Shown here: one piece after another, positions 18,801 to 29,402 of the stretch | How positions within the stretch are numbered: position 1 is the first letter of the stretch | How the letters are laid out: every line of letters starts with the position of its first letter | Assembly: GCA_000226015.1 (NCBI GenBank) | Contig: JH154240.1 | Location: 59,464-88,865, forward strand | Length of the DNA stretch: 29,402 nucleotides | Source of the DNA: Mnemiopsis leidyi | Taxonomy: Eukaryota > Ctenophora > Tentaculata > Lobata > Bolinopsidae | Reading direction: 5' to 3' | Translations under genes and position numbers: made by a program | Notes under the pieces: generated by a model | Databases searched by the model: none | What the model was told of the DNA's origin: nothing | What the model saw: only the letters and a program-made list of their open reading frames with translations

Positions 18801-20213
18801 ATCGTTAAGGAGATGTGATTTTTCAAGAGTCGCTAATGATCACGAACCTAACAAAATTCTTCTGAAAACCCTAAAAGGACCGATACTTTAAAATATATGA
18901 GGCTAATGAGGAGACCCTGTACAGGGACGAAATTTTTACCTGTATCATCCTCGTGAAAATCTTTGCCGAGCTCGACTCTTCCCATCGCTATTTCTCTCAG
19001 TATGTCGTCCAGATATGTGCTCAGTCCATTTGTACTTATCTTACCCTATTAAGAGCAGTGTTGAGCCTTTCAAATTTCAAAAATTGTCATTTTAAGTAAT
19101 GCAAACAAATTAAGTCTACCGACTAACCCAATCACAGTCAAGAAAACATTGGAAGCTGCAATGTTGCGACCAGTACCTTGCCGCGAGGCAGAGCCGTGAA
19201 CCGGTAAAAACAAAGCAAGAGTTTAACAAGATCTTGTTCGCTTATGAGTTTACAGCGAGAACAGTGAGTTTCCACTCCACCCAGCTCCTTCATTCTCCTC
19301 AGCTCGTCGTAGTTACCACAGTAAAACTCGATACCCAACATCTTCATCCTCGTCACCACACTCGACCTGAGGTCACGTTTATTAGTAGGAGGAAATATTC
19401 GTCATCGCACTGAAATGTGATTTGAGAGTTGTGACTTCTAAGTTATCTCTAATCTAACAATGTGTCCTCTGTGTGGTTTTACGGAACTTGATCATTGTCA
19501 CTGACACTATGCCGTTTAATATCCAAGACAGGATCCATTATAATGGCAATTAAAGTGTTTTCTTTAAATATTCTTAGCATTCCCCATGAAAAACCCTTGA
19601 TATACAATATGATATTAGATAATCAGGGGCCTACTAGTGAGCGCCGTGAAAATAATACTTACCTAGGTCTGTGGGAAAAGAGAACTGAAACTATCTGACT
19701 GATCCCGAACCATCTTCTACTGTTTATGGTTAGAAAAACTAGCTCTAAGTTATTGATCTTTAACTTTCCATCAAGATTTCGCTCGCTACGCTTCTTCAAG
19801 GTTTCTGCTTTGTCTCTAGCAACCTAAAAACACAGTGTTAGATGATAAGTGCAGATTTTGCATTTATTTACTGGTTATTTGGGACAGATAAGAAGTAATT
19901 ATTCGCTGAAGCGTATTATACTCAAGAGGCGGCCAAATTCACACCACATTTGGCCTTATTCGTCGATGACTTAACACCTTTATTGTTTCATTAGTAAAAT
20001 AGGAGTACAGGTTACATTTTTAAAACTAATTAGAGGACAATACAGCCGGAAGAAAAAGAAACTTGCCTGTCGTTGATATTGAAGATAGACATCGTTAGCT
20101 TGGGCTTTGTGATACTGTGCTGGGTGGAATCCGTATCTTTTCTGAGGAGGCTGATCCGGTCTGTATGGAATGGGTGCCCCTGGACGGTAGCCAACAGTCC
20201 TGTTACCTGACAT
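15884..20213 (-). CDS. Unassigned 955-residue, probably nuclear protein, eight exons
   Basis: Exons on the minus strand in phase: 20213-20067, 19823-19663, 19366-19177, 19045-18940, 18787-18645, 18255-18045, 17898-17702 and 17596-15884 (2,868 nt). I do not recognise the family. Visible features: a Pro- and Tyr-rich N-terminus (YRPGAPIPYRPDQPPQKRYG), a C-x2-C pair near residues 138-141 (THCSRC), and a helical acidic middle. A compact block around 330-430 reads SGVSLPAIQCLLNHFR, then QYVIDGKHIDPEDVKEV, KIKRDTGEE and FKDIKFGEDD. The C-terminal 500 residues are low-complexity, rich in Ser, Asp/Glu and basic patches (RNRPRKRFRKF near 697-707; TPTKRQRTPRK near 899-909), as in nuclear regulators. 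Intron 1 uses a GC donor (CAG|GCAAGT). The exon 5 donor (GTGTAA) is weak and was chosen because it alone keeps phase. Upstream exons may exist, since the ATG at 20213 directly follows a possible acceptor. Confidence 0.75.
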
Positions 20214-20550
20214 CTGAAAATGATAACAGGTCAATAGACCCTCAGATAAGGGCTAAAATAATCAATAAAGCACTCCTGTTAGCATTTACTGTAACAAAAT
20301 TTGTACCTGCGCGCACCGAAAACAATGCGCGCTGACCACATGGAACAGCACTTTTCAGTGATTTTATCCACAAAAAAATTTAGGTTGTTGTTAAAATAAC
20401 ATTATAAGTGGTAAGCATGATGACCTAGACACAGGAAGTCAGTTTTGGTCATAAAATCAGAGAATAATTAACAAAAGTGAAAAGGGGCGAAACGCGGAAA
20501 AAGCCGAGCCCAAATTTCTATATGCCACAGTAAATTGTGACAACGGCGTT

Positions 20551-20567
20551 TTTTATATTCTCGCGAG
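20551..20567 (-). promoter_or_regulatory. Candidate promoter of the minus-strand 955-residue gene
   Basis: On the minus strand the palindrome CTCGCGAG (20567-20560; with its neighbour TCTCGCGA on the plus strand) is followed within a few bases by TATAAAA (20557-20551). It lies about 340 bp upstream of the first coding exon in a locally CpG-rich patch (about 20540-20620). The distance allows a 5'UTR or a short 5' intron. Confidence 0.35.
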
Positions 20568-20619
20568 CGCGAGCTAACACTGCTGTACTTTACTGAGATG
20601 GGTCGCGCGCAGCATTATA

Positions 20620-21687
20620 ATGCCTGAAAGATAAGGTCACAGCTGATATGAGGACATTTTTAAGACTGGTTGATAAGATTTAAACCAATCTTGCACTGAA
20701 GTGGCCTCACTTAATCATGTTTACCATAAAATAAGCCAATTTTTGGACTTGTCGATGGCCAAATAACAATATACAGTAAACAACCGACCAATACTTTAAT
20801 TTTCCGATTTATTACTTTCAAAGGAATCATTCAAAGGATACTAACCACAGTTTCAAATAATCCCTTTGGCAGTCTAGTAACATTTCTGAAAACCAGGCTA
20901 TTTTCCGGCACATAAGCAGAATGGCAGATGTGAAGGGCCCCTTTAAAATGACGATCACACAACTTGGTATTAACGACGAATAAACAGATGTCTTGAAAAC
21001 AGCAAGTAAGCTACATCCTACAGCTGATCTTAACATTGTGTAGAAAAATAACTCAGATTCACGATGTTGGAACATGTTTTATAGGTACATTATGGATAAG
21101 GAGGAAATTTTCCACTCCACACAGTAAAAACATTGGGAAAAGAGGTCGACCGTCACATTACGTGCCCAGCTGCCATATGATCATTAGTTAACATAAGTAA
21201 ATCTTTCAAATACATATTGAACCATAAACCATCAAATTACAAAAAACTTTGCTGTTTCGAGACTATACTGGTGACTGGTCCTGATTTCAATGTACTTGTA
21301 GTGAGTTAAGCGTCATACTCTCATACGAATATAAATCTACTTTCGTACGGCTATAGATATAATACTAAGCTGGTAAAGTAATAAGTGGCGCAGCAATTTT
21401 GGATAATGACAATTAGATGAATATTTAAAAAACGCCGAGTGGATTTTAGGATAGAAATTAAGAATTTTTTTGAAAAATCAATTCAATCAAAATACAATAG
21501 GCGTAAAGGTGTCACTGTCCACTTGTCCAAGTACGATATGCCATTTTTTTGGGAACACGAACTGAGTTTTGTACGAAAAGGACCAAACTTTGGACGGAGG
21601 CGGCAACAAACTGAATTCAATGAACATAAACATGGACAAGAAATTAGAATTTGTGTCAATTTAACAGGATGCCCTGCTACCTCGAGA
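20620..21687. other. Intergenic, no gene seen
   Basis: AT-rich sequence with only short open frames that lack family resemblance, splice partners or consistent start context. Confidence 0.45.
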
Positions 21688-22026
21688 GGGGCTGGTGGTG
21701 TAGTGGTTTCCTTCTCGCCTCCCACGCAGGAGGTCGGGGGTTCAAATTCCGTATCCGCCAGTCCTAGAGAAGTGCGCTAAGGGCATTTGCCTATGCAACC
21801 TTCTTCGGTCGACTCAGCCGAATGATCGGGAAACCGTGATTGAGGGTTAAATGAGTAGCTGCCCATTGCAGCGAAGTCTCGGGCGATAAAAGTATGGTAC
21901 ACACTACCTTAGCCGTCACTGGCGTGTATGTATAATTGTACATTCGGCCTCCTGTAATTGGCCGTTACACTTGTGTAACATGTGGCTGTTGGAGTGTCCG
22001 AATTAAAATAAGTATGAGATAAAAAA
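21688..22026 (+). mobile_element. SINE, full tRNA-like head and core with tail type 2
   Basis: The head contains an A box (TGGTGTAGTGG) and B box (GGTTCAAATTC) and resembles a tRNA of the Asp/Glu/Gly kind. The core follows: gtgcgctaagggcat, then caaccttcttcggtcgac and tcagccgaatgatcggg. After gggttaaatgag it leaves the type 1 tail and continues tagctgcccattgcagcgaa to gttggagtgtccgaatt, ending in an A-rich stretch near 22026. It is not a functional tRNA gene because the stems are imperfect and it is fused to the SINE body. Confidence 0.8.
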
Positions 22027-22184
22027 AGGTAGTGACAGTGATATACCCCTTCAATCGAGAATAAAAAGTAAACTTTGCAAACCTAGCTGAGGAAAACGGG
22101 CCTTTTTCTTCTTCCTCTTCTTTTATCGCACCTTACATTTACCTACAAGAAATAAGAGGTTACACTATAACAGTGATGAATGAA

Positions 22185-22501
22185 ACGATGCTATCCATTT
22201 AGATTCAAATGAAATCAGCGGTAGCATCCAGTCTTGCAGCAATGTGTACGAGTTTTCACTAGATGTTAGCTATAACAAAAATGGAAACAATTGTATGCAT
22301 GAAAAAGCAAGCAGAAACTGTTATAATTTCACCGTTTGTTTAGAGCAGTCAGCAGTGACTGATATCAAAATATCAAAAACTGAAATTAACTTCACTTTTG
22401 CCGATAAATTATGCCAGAAATTACAGGTATTATTCAGAGGTATAGCGATTCCAAGGGATTACAAACTAAATTGTCTTATTACAATTGTAATGTCAGACTA
22501 G
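22185..22501 (+). other. Possible orphan exon (low confidence)
   Basis: An open frame of about 100 codons with an acceptor-like atttag before 22202 and a donor-like CAG|GTATTA near 22425. The peptide has several cysteines (NNCMHEKASRNCYNFTVC). I recognise no family and no partner exon, so it may be chance. Confidence 0.2.
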
Positions 22502-24590
22502 AACAACATTTATACCTAAATTTAACAACCAGAAATGAGTGATTATAGAAAAAGAAACAAAACAAAATATAAATTCCATTATACACATGAGTATATGAAT
22601 TTAATTATACACATGAGTCATGACACATGCGCTTTATAAACTATGTTAGAGTTATAAAAGTCTACCCAAGTCTTGTTTAGTTCCTTGCATGATTGATGAC
22701 GTTTTTTGCATGGCGTAATGGCAGGCACTTGTTTGGCTTCTATTCAACACAAATTTGTAATTGTAATTGGGAACAGTGTAACATTGTAGCTCCATATGCA
22801 TAGGTCGAACCATTAATGCACTGATGATAGCACATGATCCAAAAAATTGTTCACGACAGAATTGAATCTGATTTAAAGGTTTTAGTCCCTCTGTACCAAT
22901 TAAGCAATATGACTGATCCGAATATAATAGGGCAAACCGACCAGTATATCATTGTCACCAAAACTCTTCGTCTTTTGAAATTCAAAAAATGCTTTGAACT
23001 GTGTACTTTTTCTTCTTCGGTCTTCTTGTCTGAACCTACTGGGCCGTATTTCCCGTATCTTACACCATCTTTAAAGTTACCTCGACTTGCATAGCTTAAA
23101 TGGTGGCAATAGACCCATCTTTGACGAGAAAAACTTTTAATCAGGTGTTCAGCACCCCAATTAAACATATCAAGCTGCAATAATTCTTTTTATACCTTAT
23201 ATTATGGAGAACGATATTCAGATAAAAGAGTCAAGAAAATACCTCGAAACATTAAAGGGGTATTGTGGATATTGGGTTATTCAAGGGCCAATTTTGTAGA
23301 AATCAAACGAAATTAAAAGGTTTTGGCATTTCGAGAGCTTCTTGGGGCGATTTAAAACATGATCCACCTGACAACGCATGTTATTCGGATTTTCCGGGGT
23401 GGGAACTTTTTTCTAAGTTGTTAGGTGTCTTTACTATGGTGGTTGCCACGAACCTTATTTTATGTTTTAACAGTTAATTTAAATAATTGATTAAGCTTAA
23501 GATTAAGCTAAATGTACTAGTTTGAATGTAATAATTACAAACAGAATAAATTACTCTTGATATTATGATTACCAAAGAACATAGTTAATACAGTGAACCT
23601 AGAGCCAACAACCAATTTGGTTATATGGCTACTGTCCACGAGAAACAAGAACTCCATTCAATAAATCAATATGTCTAGAAAACACAACTAAGCCAGTCCC
23701 AGCTCAGACACCTGAATATACGTCCTCGATACGTTAGTAGTGCATTGGAACCTGAAAAGTAAGCAATGTCTAGAAAACGAAATGTTAAACTTTATAGTTA
23801 ACTTTATCTAAGAAATTAATTCAAAAAGTTAACAACTAATCGATTAAATTTAAAAGAAGTGTCAATCTAACCCGACTCTGTCCACAAGGAATCATGTTTT
23901 CATAGATACAGTGACTGACTCACTTTACCTTAAACTATATAACCTAAGCTCAGAAACAAGTATATATATATATACATCTTATTACCAACAATAGGTACTG
24001 CCCCAAATGCTTTTATCTCATACGAATAAACTTAATTATTTCTAAATTATTTTGTATTGATTGGCTGAAAAATTTAAATTTTGTCTCATTCAAATAACAT
24101 TGAATTATCTATTAACATTTAATCCCTCTCATTTGCCTAATTAACAATCTACTACTTATAGACAAATTGGATAATTTCTACAACTGAACCTAAAAAGTTG
24201 AAATTTTGTTGGAGTCGACACTTGGAAATTTGCTTTTAGGTTTGTGCAGGTGCTATGAACTCCAGGAGATAAAATCATGACCTTAAAAAAATTTGATGAG
24301 AGTGGTTTCCGTTCTAGAGGAAATGTTGAAGTATTCATGCAGGGAGATGGAAAATCTTATTTTGAGTGTTACAAATACTTTCATAATTGGTTAATATGCG
24401 TAGAGGTTTGCCAGGATTCCATGTTTTTCATTAAAGCTTGTAAAATTTCAACTGGAAAAAGTCGTCTTCAAGGACTCGATCGTATATGGCCTTAATCATA
24501 AGCAGGTCTGAGATTTTTCAAGGTAGGCTTATTTGTTATCAAACAGAACTCTAGAATGCGATTTCATTGAGCCGTCCATATATTTGCAGT
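22502..24590. other. Gene-poor AT-rich stretch
   Basis: Short open frames on both strands (for example 22851-23180 minus, 23265-23477 plus, 24277-24495 plus) show no recognisable domain. A (TA)n microsatellite lies around 23960-23974, and aattatacacatgagt-type words are repeated near 22575-22620. Confidence 0.45.
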
Positions 24591-24594
24591 ATTT

Positions 24595-24987
24595 ACCAGA
24601 CACCAGCCATCCCATACAGATATATCTATCTAATGTGTGGCATAGGTGCAAAAAAGTTTTTTTTTTACTGGTAGGACGATTTTAGAAATTTCGGCTAGAA
24701 GCATTTTTTCGGTTGGAAGAGAGTTTTCTGCGGCCATTTTTTGAATGAAACATTAAAATTTCTAACCAAAACATCAGTTTTGAGCCGAAAAATTACATGG
24801 ATATGAAGACTAAAACATCAGTTTTTAACCCAGACATCATTTTCTAACCAAAACATCAGTTCCTAACAGAGAATTCGGATCAGTTTCTACTTCCGATTTT
24901 CAGAAAAATTTCTGTTAGTTCAACAATTTTTTATTGAAGTAGGTTTCATACCGTCATACAACTTTTTTGCAGTGGTGATGTCTGGTG
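24595..24987. repeat. Possible small fold-back element with internal repeats
   Basis: accagacaccag and gtgcaaaaaagtt on the left (24595-24658) are matched in inverted orientation by aacttttttgcagtggtga and tgtctggtg on the right (24960-24987). Between them, at 24761-24870, words of the type taaccaaaacatcag occur four times with drift. The boundaries are not sharp. Confidence 0.4.
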
Positions 24988-25289
24988 AAGGTCCTTGTGG
25001 AAGACTGAGACTCTAATTCACAAGTTACTGTAGGGGATGCGTAATTAAGATTACATTAAAGAGATGCAGTATGTGGCCCCTGGCAGGCCAAGACGATAAG
25101 TTTGAAGAATTTTGCCATCTCACTTTTCTTAATTGAGTAGTTATCTTTAAGCAAAGTGTTAGTGTTGCCTTGATTTTTAGAAAACATTTGGTTTTTCACT
25201 TTCAGTCTGAAGTGTATGTAGTAATATTTCATGGATATGTTAATTTTGGAGCTTGTTGAGGACCATACAACTTTTTTACAGATTTAAGT

Positions 25290-25965
25290 ACTTCATTGCC
25301 TTTTTAAATGCATCCCTCAACATCCTGAACTTCTACATAAATGATAGTATGATCCGAAATAGTACATTAAATGCTACTAGGATTTAATTAGTAAGAGATG
25401 TCATTGACATACAGAAGGAACAAGAGTGGTCCTAAATCAGAGCCTTGAGGTACACCGAATTTTGTTATAAAAGGGTTAAATATTTTACCCAGAACCTTGG
25501 ACTACTAAGAAAGCTTTTAAGCAAGTAGTTGGTATTTTCCCAGATTCCAAGTAGTAGTGTAGCATGATCGAATATGGATTGTGTTCAAAGGCTTTACTCA
25601 ATTCTATAAATATGCCCAGTACATTCCTTTTCTTTTACAGGGCCTCATCAGTTATTTAACTGAGTACCTAGTTTACAGTATGATCGGTGGAGTGGGATCT
25701 TCTGAAGCCAAATAGATTTGTGTTAACACAACTTGAGATTGAGCAAAGTCATATATTTGAGCCAAGATTACTTCCATAAATATTGTAAGGTCTGTAAAGT
25801 TGAGACAGGCCAGTAATTCCCAACATCTTCTGCCTTACCTTTTTTAAAGATTGTGATTACTTTGCCTATCTTGAGAACATTTGGGAAGGTGCCATCAGTC
25901 ATCAATATATTAAAGTATTTAGATGTCTTTTGAAGCAAGTACCAATGTTTTTTACACTCTGTTCA
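25290..25965 (-). pseudogene. Decayed LINE (jockey/CR1-like) reverse transcriptase fragment
   Basis: Read on the minus strand, recognisable pieces come in family order: VLKIGKVITIFKKGKAED with GNYWPVS (about 25890-25800), GIFIELSKAFEHNPYSIMLH (about 25620-25555) and KFGVPQGSDLGPLLFLLYV (about 25465-25400). After these, SDHTIIYVE stands where FADDT is expected. Frameshifts and stops separate the pieces. The catalytic aspartates are changed (IELSKAFE, SDH), so it cannot be active. Confidence 0.8.
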
Positions 25966-27299
25966 GAGAAAACAAAATAATAGAAAAATACAAAATTTCA
26001 GAAAAAGACAAAATATTATTTACAGCATTTTATAAATCAAAGTTCAATATATTATAGATATCATTTACTGCACTTGGTATAAAATAGACATATGTAGTGC
26101 GGGTTGGCCAAGCATAGTAATTGTAATTTTAATTTTAACATTTTGCATTGCAATATAATTTCAAGACAAAATAATTTATCATTATGAAGAAGTTGTTCAT
26201 GTGATTCAGGGTGCATCCAGTAAAAAATACACTCTTTTGATAGGTCCCAGGTGACAGAACTTCAGGGGTTAAGGGAGGACATGCCTATCCAAATTGTTCT
26301 TTCCTTTCTTGACAGGAATTATAAGCAACGTTAACCTCAAGTTTAGATAAATGTGATTTTACACGTGAAATTGCTACGTGAAAGATCACATTTCTTATAG
26401 CCTAATTTAGTAGCCAAAAACTACTTAAGAATCAATTGTTGTTTGTGCTCCCTAACTCCTCCCTCACGCAATAAAACCTGCCATTCTCTCCTCAAAGCTC
26501 CCTGACTTTGACTACTAGAAGGAGCCATAGTAGCCAACCGTTTTTAAGACAGTTTAACATAACCCCAGTAGTTTTAGTATGCTTCCCAACAATAAAATAC
26601 ACGTAAAACTTGATAAGTTTAGAGCTTTTATCCTATGGTTGTAGGACCTTATCAGATCATATTCTAATTGTAATGAGATGATTTGATTTCTGAGTTAATT
26701 GAATCATGATTTTATATGGTATATCAACCTTGATAATATCACTACAACTAAATGGTAAAGGGATGCGACTTAGATAAGGAGGTTGGTAGATCGAATCCCG
26801 TTGGGCGTTGGTGAATGTATTTTCACAAGTTATTATAACAGAATTTCCAAAGTTTTTTATGTTCACTTAGCAAAATATCGGTACTTAGAGTAACAATAAC
26901 ATGACTTAAGCCCAAGTGAATTAAAACAAGTGATCTAATGCAAAATTTTTCACAGCACAATGAAATACAAAAGTAGCCATTATGTACAAGATGGATAGGA
27001 AACTCCTCTCATTCAGTATCTTTATTATGCTTACCGTGTTCAAAAATAACGAAAAGCAGTAACATTCAAAAATCATATTTGCTGTCATATACTTAATTAC
27101 CCTAGGTGTAACAAAATATATCATATGTATACTATGTATATATGCAAACTTGTTTACCAATTCAAAAGGTTAAAGGTAAAAAGCAAAATAAGAAAATATT
27201 TTAAGTTCTCAATAAATCAATACTGTGTTAAAAATAAAACGTGCATTGTCAAATGAGGGAACTATTGACATAGTATGATAACATAAAAGTTAATCAGTT
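25966..27299. other. AT-rich stretch with one weak tRNA-like patch
   Basis: No gene is seen. At 26752-26815 the string agatcgaatcccgt resembles a tRNA B box and ggtaaagggatgc a poor A box, as in an old SINE head. The rest is featureless. Confidence 0.35.
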
Positions 27300-27546
27300 T
27301 CTGGTTTCTATAGGAGGGCACCCACAAGTCCAATGTTATGACCCAGGTGCCTACAGTGCAAGAATATATGAGCATCATGCCCCACCAACCGCTGGTCCAA
27401 AAATCCAGTTAAATCATAATCTGTTGCATTAACTCAGGCTACATGATCTGGTGTATGTATCAATCAGAGGACTGTCGAGAAAGTAAGGCCATGCACATGT
27501 AGACTGGAGGAGGAATTGAACTCACAACCTCCAGTTGATTGCTATG
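27300..27546 (-). mobile_element. Probable tRNA-derived SINE, minus strand, second family
   Basis: On the minus strand, agcaatcaactggaggttgt followed by gagttcaattcctcc looks like the 3' half of a tRNA, including a B box. It runs into about 200 bp of unrelated body. The A-box half is absent, and the repeat stops exactly where the DNA transposon at 27547 begins. Confidence 0.4.
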
Positions 27547-28335
27547 AGGGGGTGTTCACATATGACGTCATCAATTTTCTGGGCATTTTTTACCCCCTCC
27601 CCCTGTCTGTCATCATTTGTCACCAAGACAGTACCCCCCTAAATTTTAGAGGTAAATTACCATAATGATGTCATGACAGTTTGAACTCAAATTTCATACC
27701 AAAATTAGCTTTTAATTGCCATTCATTTCGATCAAAAATTCATTAAAAAACACATGTTTGTAGGACTGTGTGATGCATTAAGATAGTGACAGCAACTCCT
27801 CTAAGTCATGAGACAGTTCCTTGACATCCTCTAGGAAGTTCCTTACTCTCATCCTTTGACGTAAGGCTCTTCTATGAAGCCACTCTTCAAACAAGCCTTG
27901 GAGAATTAACAGCGAAATTTCACTAATTCAGCTTGACTTCAATACATTGAACAAAAGCCCCACATGTAGAATCTGTCTCAAGTACAAACTGCCCTAAAAA
28001 TTTTACACCCTGAGACATGTGAACAGAGCTTGGTAGAAATGGTCCATATTATTGTTTACAGCTTATATTATACCATGTATACAATTTTATCTTGTGTGTT
28101 AATAAACAAAATTAACTTTAAAATTGTCTTACTTGAATTTCCATTGAAAATTGTCCATTTTACTTTGAAAATTTTGATTAAAATCATAAATAATCAATAA
28201 AAATTCTTTTGAAAATCCTAAAAAAACTTTAAAAAATTGTCAATTTTGATGACATCATCAATGGCAAAACCCCCCTCCCCCTCGTCATCATTTGGAAACC
28301 CCCTCCCCCCTCGGTGATGACATCAAACGACCCCT
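27547..28335. mobile_element. Non-autonomous DNA transposon (about 790 bp) with GGGGT termini
   Basis: The left end reads aggggg, then tgttcacatatgacgtcatc. The right end, in reverse complement, reads aaggggtcgtttgatgtcat followed by c. Inside each end are C-rich blocks (ccccctccccct) followed by gtcatcattt, in the same orientation at both ends. This layout recalls the abundant PIF/ISL2EU-like elements with GGGTCGT termini and GACGTCA words (from memory, not searched). No transposase frame is present. A target-site duplication is not clear (flanks tatg and tatc). Confidence 0.6.
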
Positions 28336-28446
28336 TATCACTAATGGAAGGAAAACGATAATTTCGAGGAAAACCTACCTACACCTTGTACACCTCTAGC
28401 AACAGTGCTAGCTCCATGTTTGAAAAGGCCCTCAAGTTAAACCCTA

Positions 28447-28740
28447 TTGAAATTTAAGCCATACAACAATGAGCCATACGTATTTGATGGTGTTGCATTG
28501 GACCAGGTTGATTCAAAATCAGATCTGGGAGTATGTTTTACAGCAAATCTGGAGTGGAGTGATAATATCTATAGTTCCATGAAGGAAGCCATTCGAATGA
28601 TTGCTCGGATAACTAGGAAAATTGTTAATAAAAAGAAAAATGTATAAGACTTTGATTCGTCCTAATTCAGAATACTGTGTCCAGATATGGAATCCAGAAG
28701 CCTGCCATGGGAGCGTTCGCGTTTGGGAGAATAAAGATTG
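28447..28740 (+). pseudogene. LINE reverse transcriptase C-terminal fragment
   Basis: VDSKSDLGVCFTANLEWSDN, followed in another frame by MYKTLIRPNSEYCVQIWNP, is the conserved segment after the reverse transcriptase palm in jockey/CR1-type LINEs (DLGV..., then LVRP.LEYC..VW.P). A frameshift near 28640 separates the two parts. Confidence 0.8.
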
Positions 28741-28777
28741 ACATCTCTGGCTGAAAGGAAAATAATAGGTGATCATA

Positions 28778-29072
28778 TATATGGGTTGGTGGTGTAGTGG
28801 TATATGGGTTGGTGGTGTAGTGGTATCTTCCCCGACTTTCTACGCAGAAGATCGGGGGTTCGATTCCCAGTTACGCCAATCCTAGAGGAGTGCGCTAAGG
28901 GCATCTGCCTATGCAATCTTCTTCGGTTGACTCAGCCGAATGACCGGGAAGCCGGGATTGAGGGTTAAATGAGGAGGGTCTCCGTTAAAAGATCTAGAAT
29001 CTTCCTGGGGCCCCTTCAGTGTAACTGTAAAAGCCTGGGTACAGGTGTAACAAATACAAATACAAAATATAT
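28778..29072 (+). mobile_element. SINE, complete with tail type 1 and duplicated head
   Basis: The A-box region (gggttggtggtgtagtgg) occurs twice in tandem as a 23-bp unit (28778-28800 and 28801-28823). A perfect B box follows (GGTTCGATTCC near 28857), then the shared core (gcaatcttcttcggttgact, then cagccgaatgaccggg), gggttaaatgaggaggg and the tail cctgggtacaggtgtaac, ending in repeated acaaat units. Confidence 0.85.
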
Positions 29073-29402
29073 AGTAAATGGATCAGTCGATTATAGAGAA
29101 TTAAAAAATATCTTTAAAGTTAGTCGATCAGGCAGTAACATTGTAAATCCTATGTATGATGTAGGTGAAAGTTTTTTCTTCAAAGGTTAAAACTGAAATC
29201 AAGTTTTATTGCAGAATGTGTAAAATCGTTTTGGAATTGAAAATAGACAATTACACCTTGAATACACAAATGACCCTATATAAAATATCTATATACCATT
29301 AAAAAAGAATGATAAAAAACACACTAATGTACATAAAACTGTANAAGGTTTAAATCCAATTCCGCTATAGCTGTAACCCTATTTCCTAAAGCCACGCATA
29401 GC
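29073..29402. other. AT-rich right edge with one ambiguous base
   Basis: No gene is seen. Base 29344 is given as n. Confidence 0.5.

Noticed and set aside
21688..21765. A tRNA gene
   Set aside because: A and B boxes are present but the stems are imperfect, and the same head plus body recurs at 28.8 kb, so it is a SINE.
22851..23180. Minus-strand 109-codon open frame
   Set aside because: No recognisable motif, no splice partner, and an overlapping plus-strand frame of similar length; it could be chance.

Overview
This is eukaryotic DNA: short exons with GT-AG (and a few GC-AG) introns, metazoan protein families, tRNA-derived SINEs, LINE relics and cut-and-paste transposon ends. The gene set (RNase H2 subunit A, COP9 signalosome subunit 1, SLC35G1-like drug/metabolite transporters, a secreted pentraxin) points to an invertebrate animal. 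The GIY-YIG retroelement relic and the repeat style would suit a cnidarian or another marine invertebrate, but that placement is a guess.

Left part (1-5830): the right end of a hAT-like transposon (to 316), the last four exons of an RNase H2 catalytic subunit gene (1081-2323, +), then two intronless SLC35G1-like transporter genes in tandem (2795-3874 and 4688-5791, +) with a decayed GIY-YIG nuclease relic of a retroelement between them.

Middle part (6202-15112): one complete COP9 signalosome subunit 1 (GPS1/CSN1) gene. I rebuilt it as 11 exons in phase, 421 residues. It is invisible as one open frame because intron 3 is 4.3 kb long and holds two other genes: a third SLC35G1-like transporter on the same strand (9397-10494), and a two-exon pentraxin on the opposite strand (10837-11716). 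The introns of GPS1 also hold a target-site-flanked insertion, an inverted-repeat element with telomere-like units, SINE pieces, a 19-bp minisatellite and a long fold-back.

Right of GPS1 lies a convergent eight-exon gene on the minus strand (15884-20213) for a 955-residue, probably nuclear protein that I cannot assign. Its likely poly(A) signal and that of GPS1 lie within 23 bp of each other, so the two 3' ends probably overlap.

The last 9 kb (20.6-29.4 kb) are gene-poor: SINEs, decayed LINE reverse transcriptase pieces on both strands, a non-autonomous DNA transposon of about 790 bp, and long AT-rich stretches in which I see no convincing gene. I see no prokaryote-type system, CRISPR array, rRNA or functional tRNA gene. 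The most interesting items are the nested-gene layout inside GPS1, patchy near-identity among the transporter copies, upstream ORFs abutting each transporter start, the SINE family with switched 3' tails, and the unassigned 955-residue protein.
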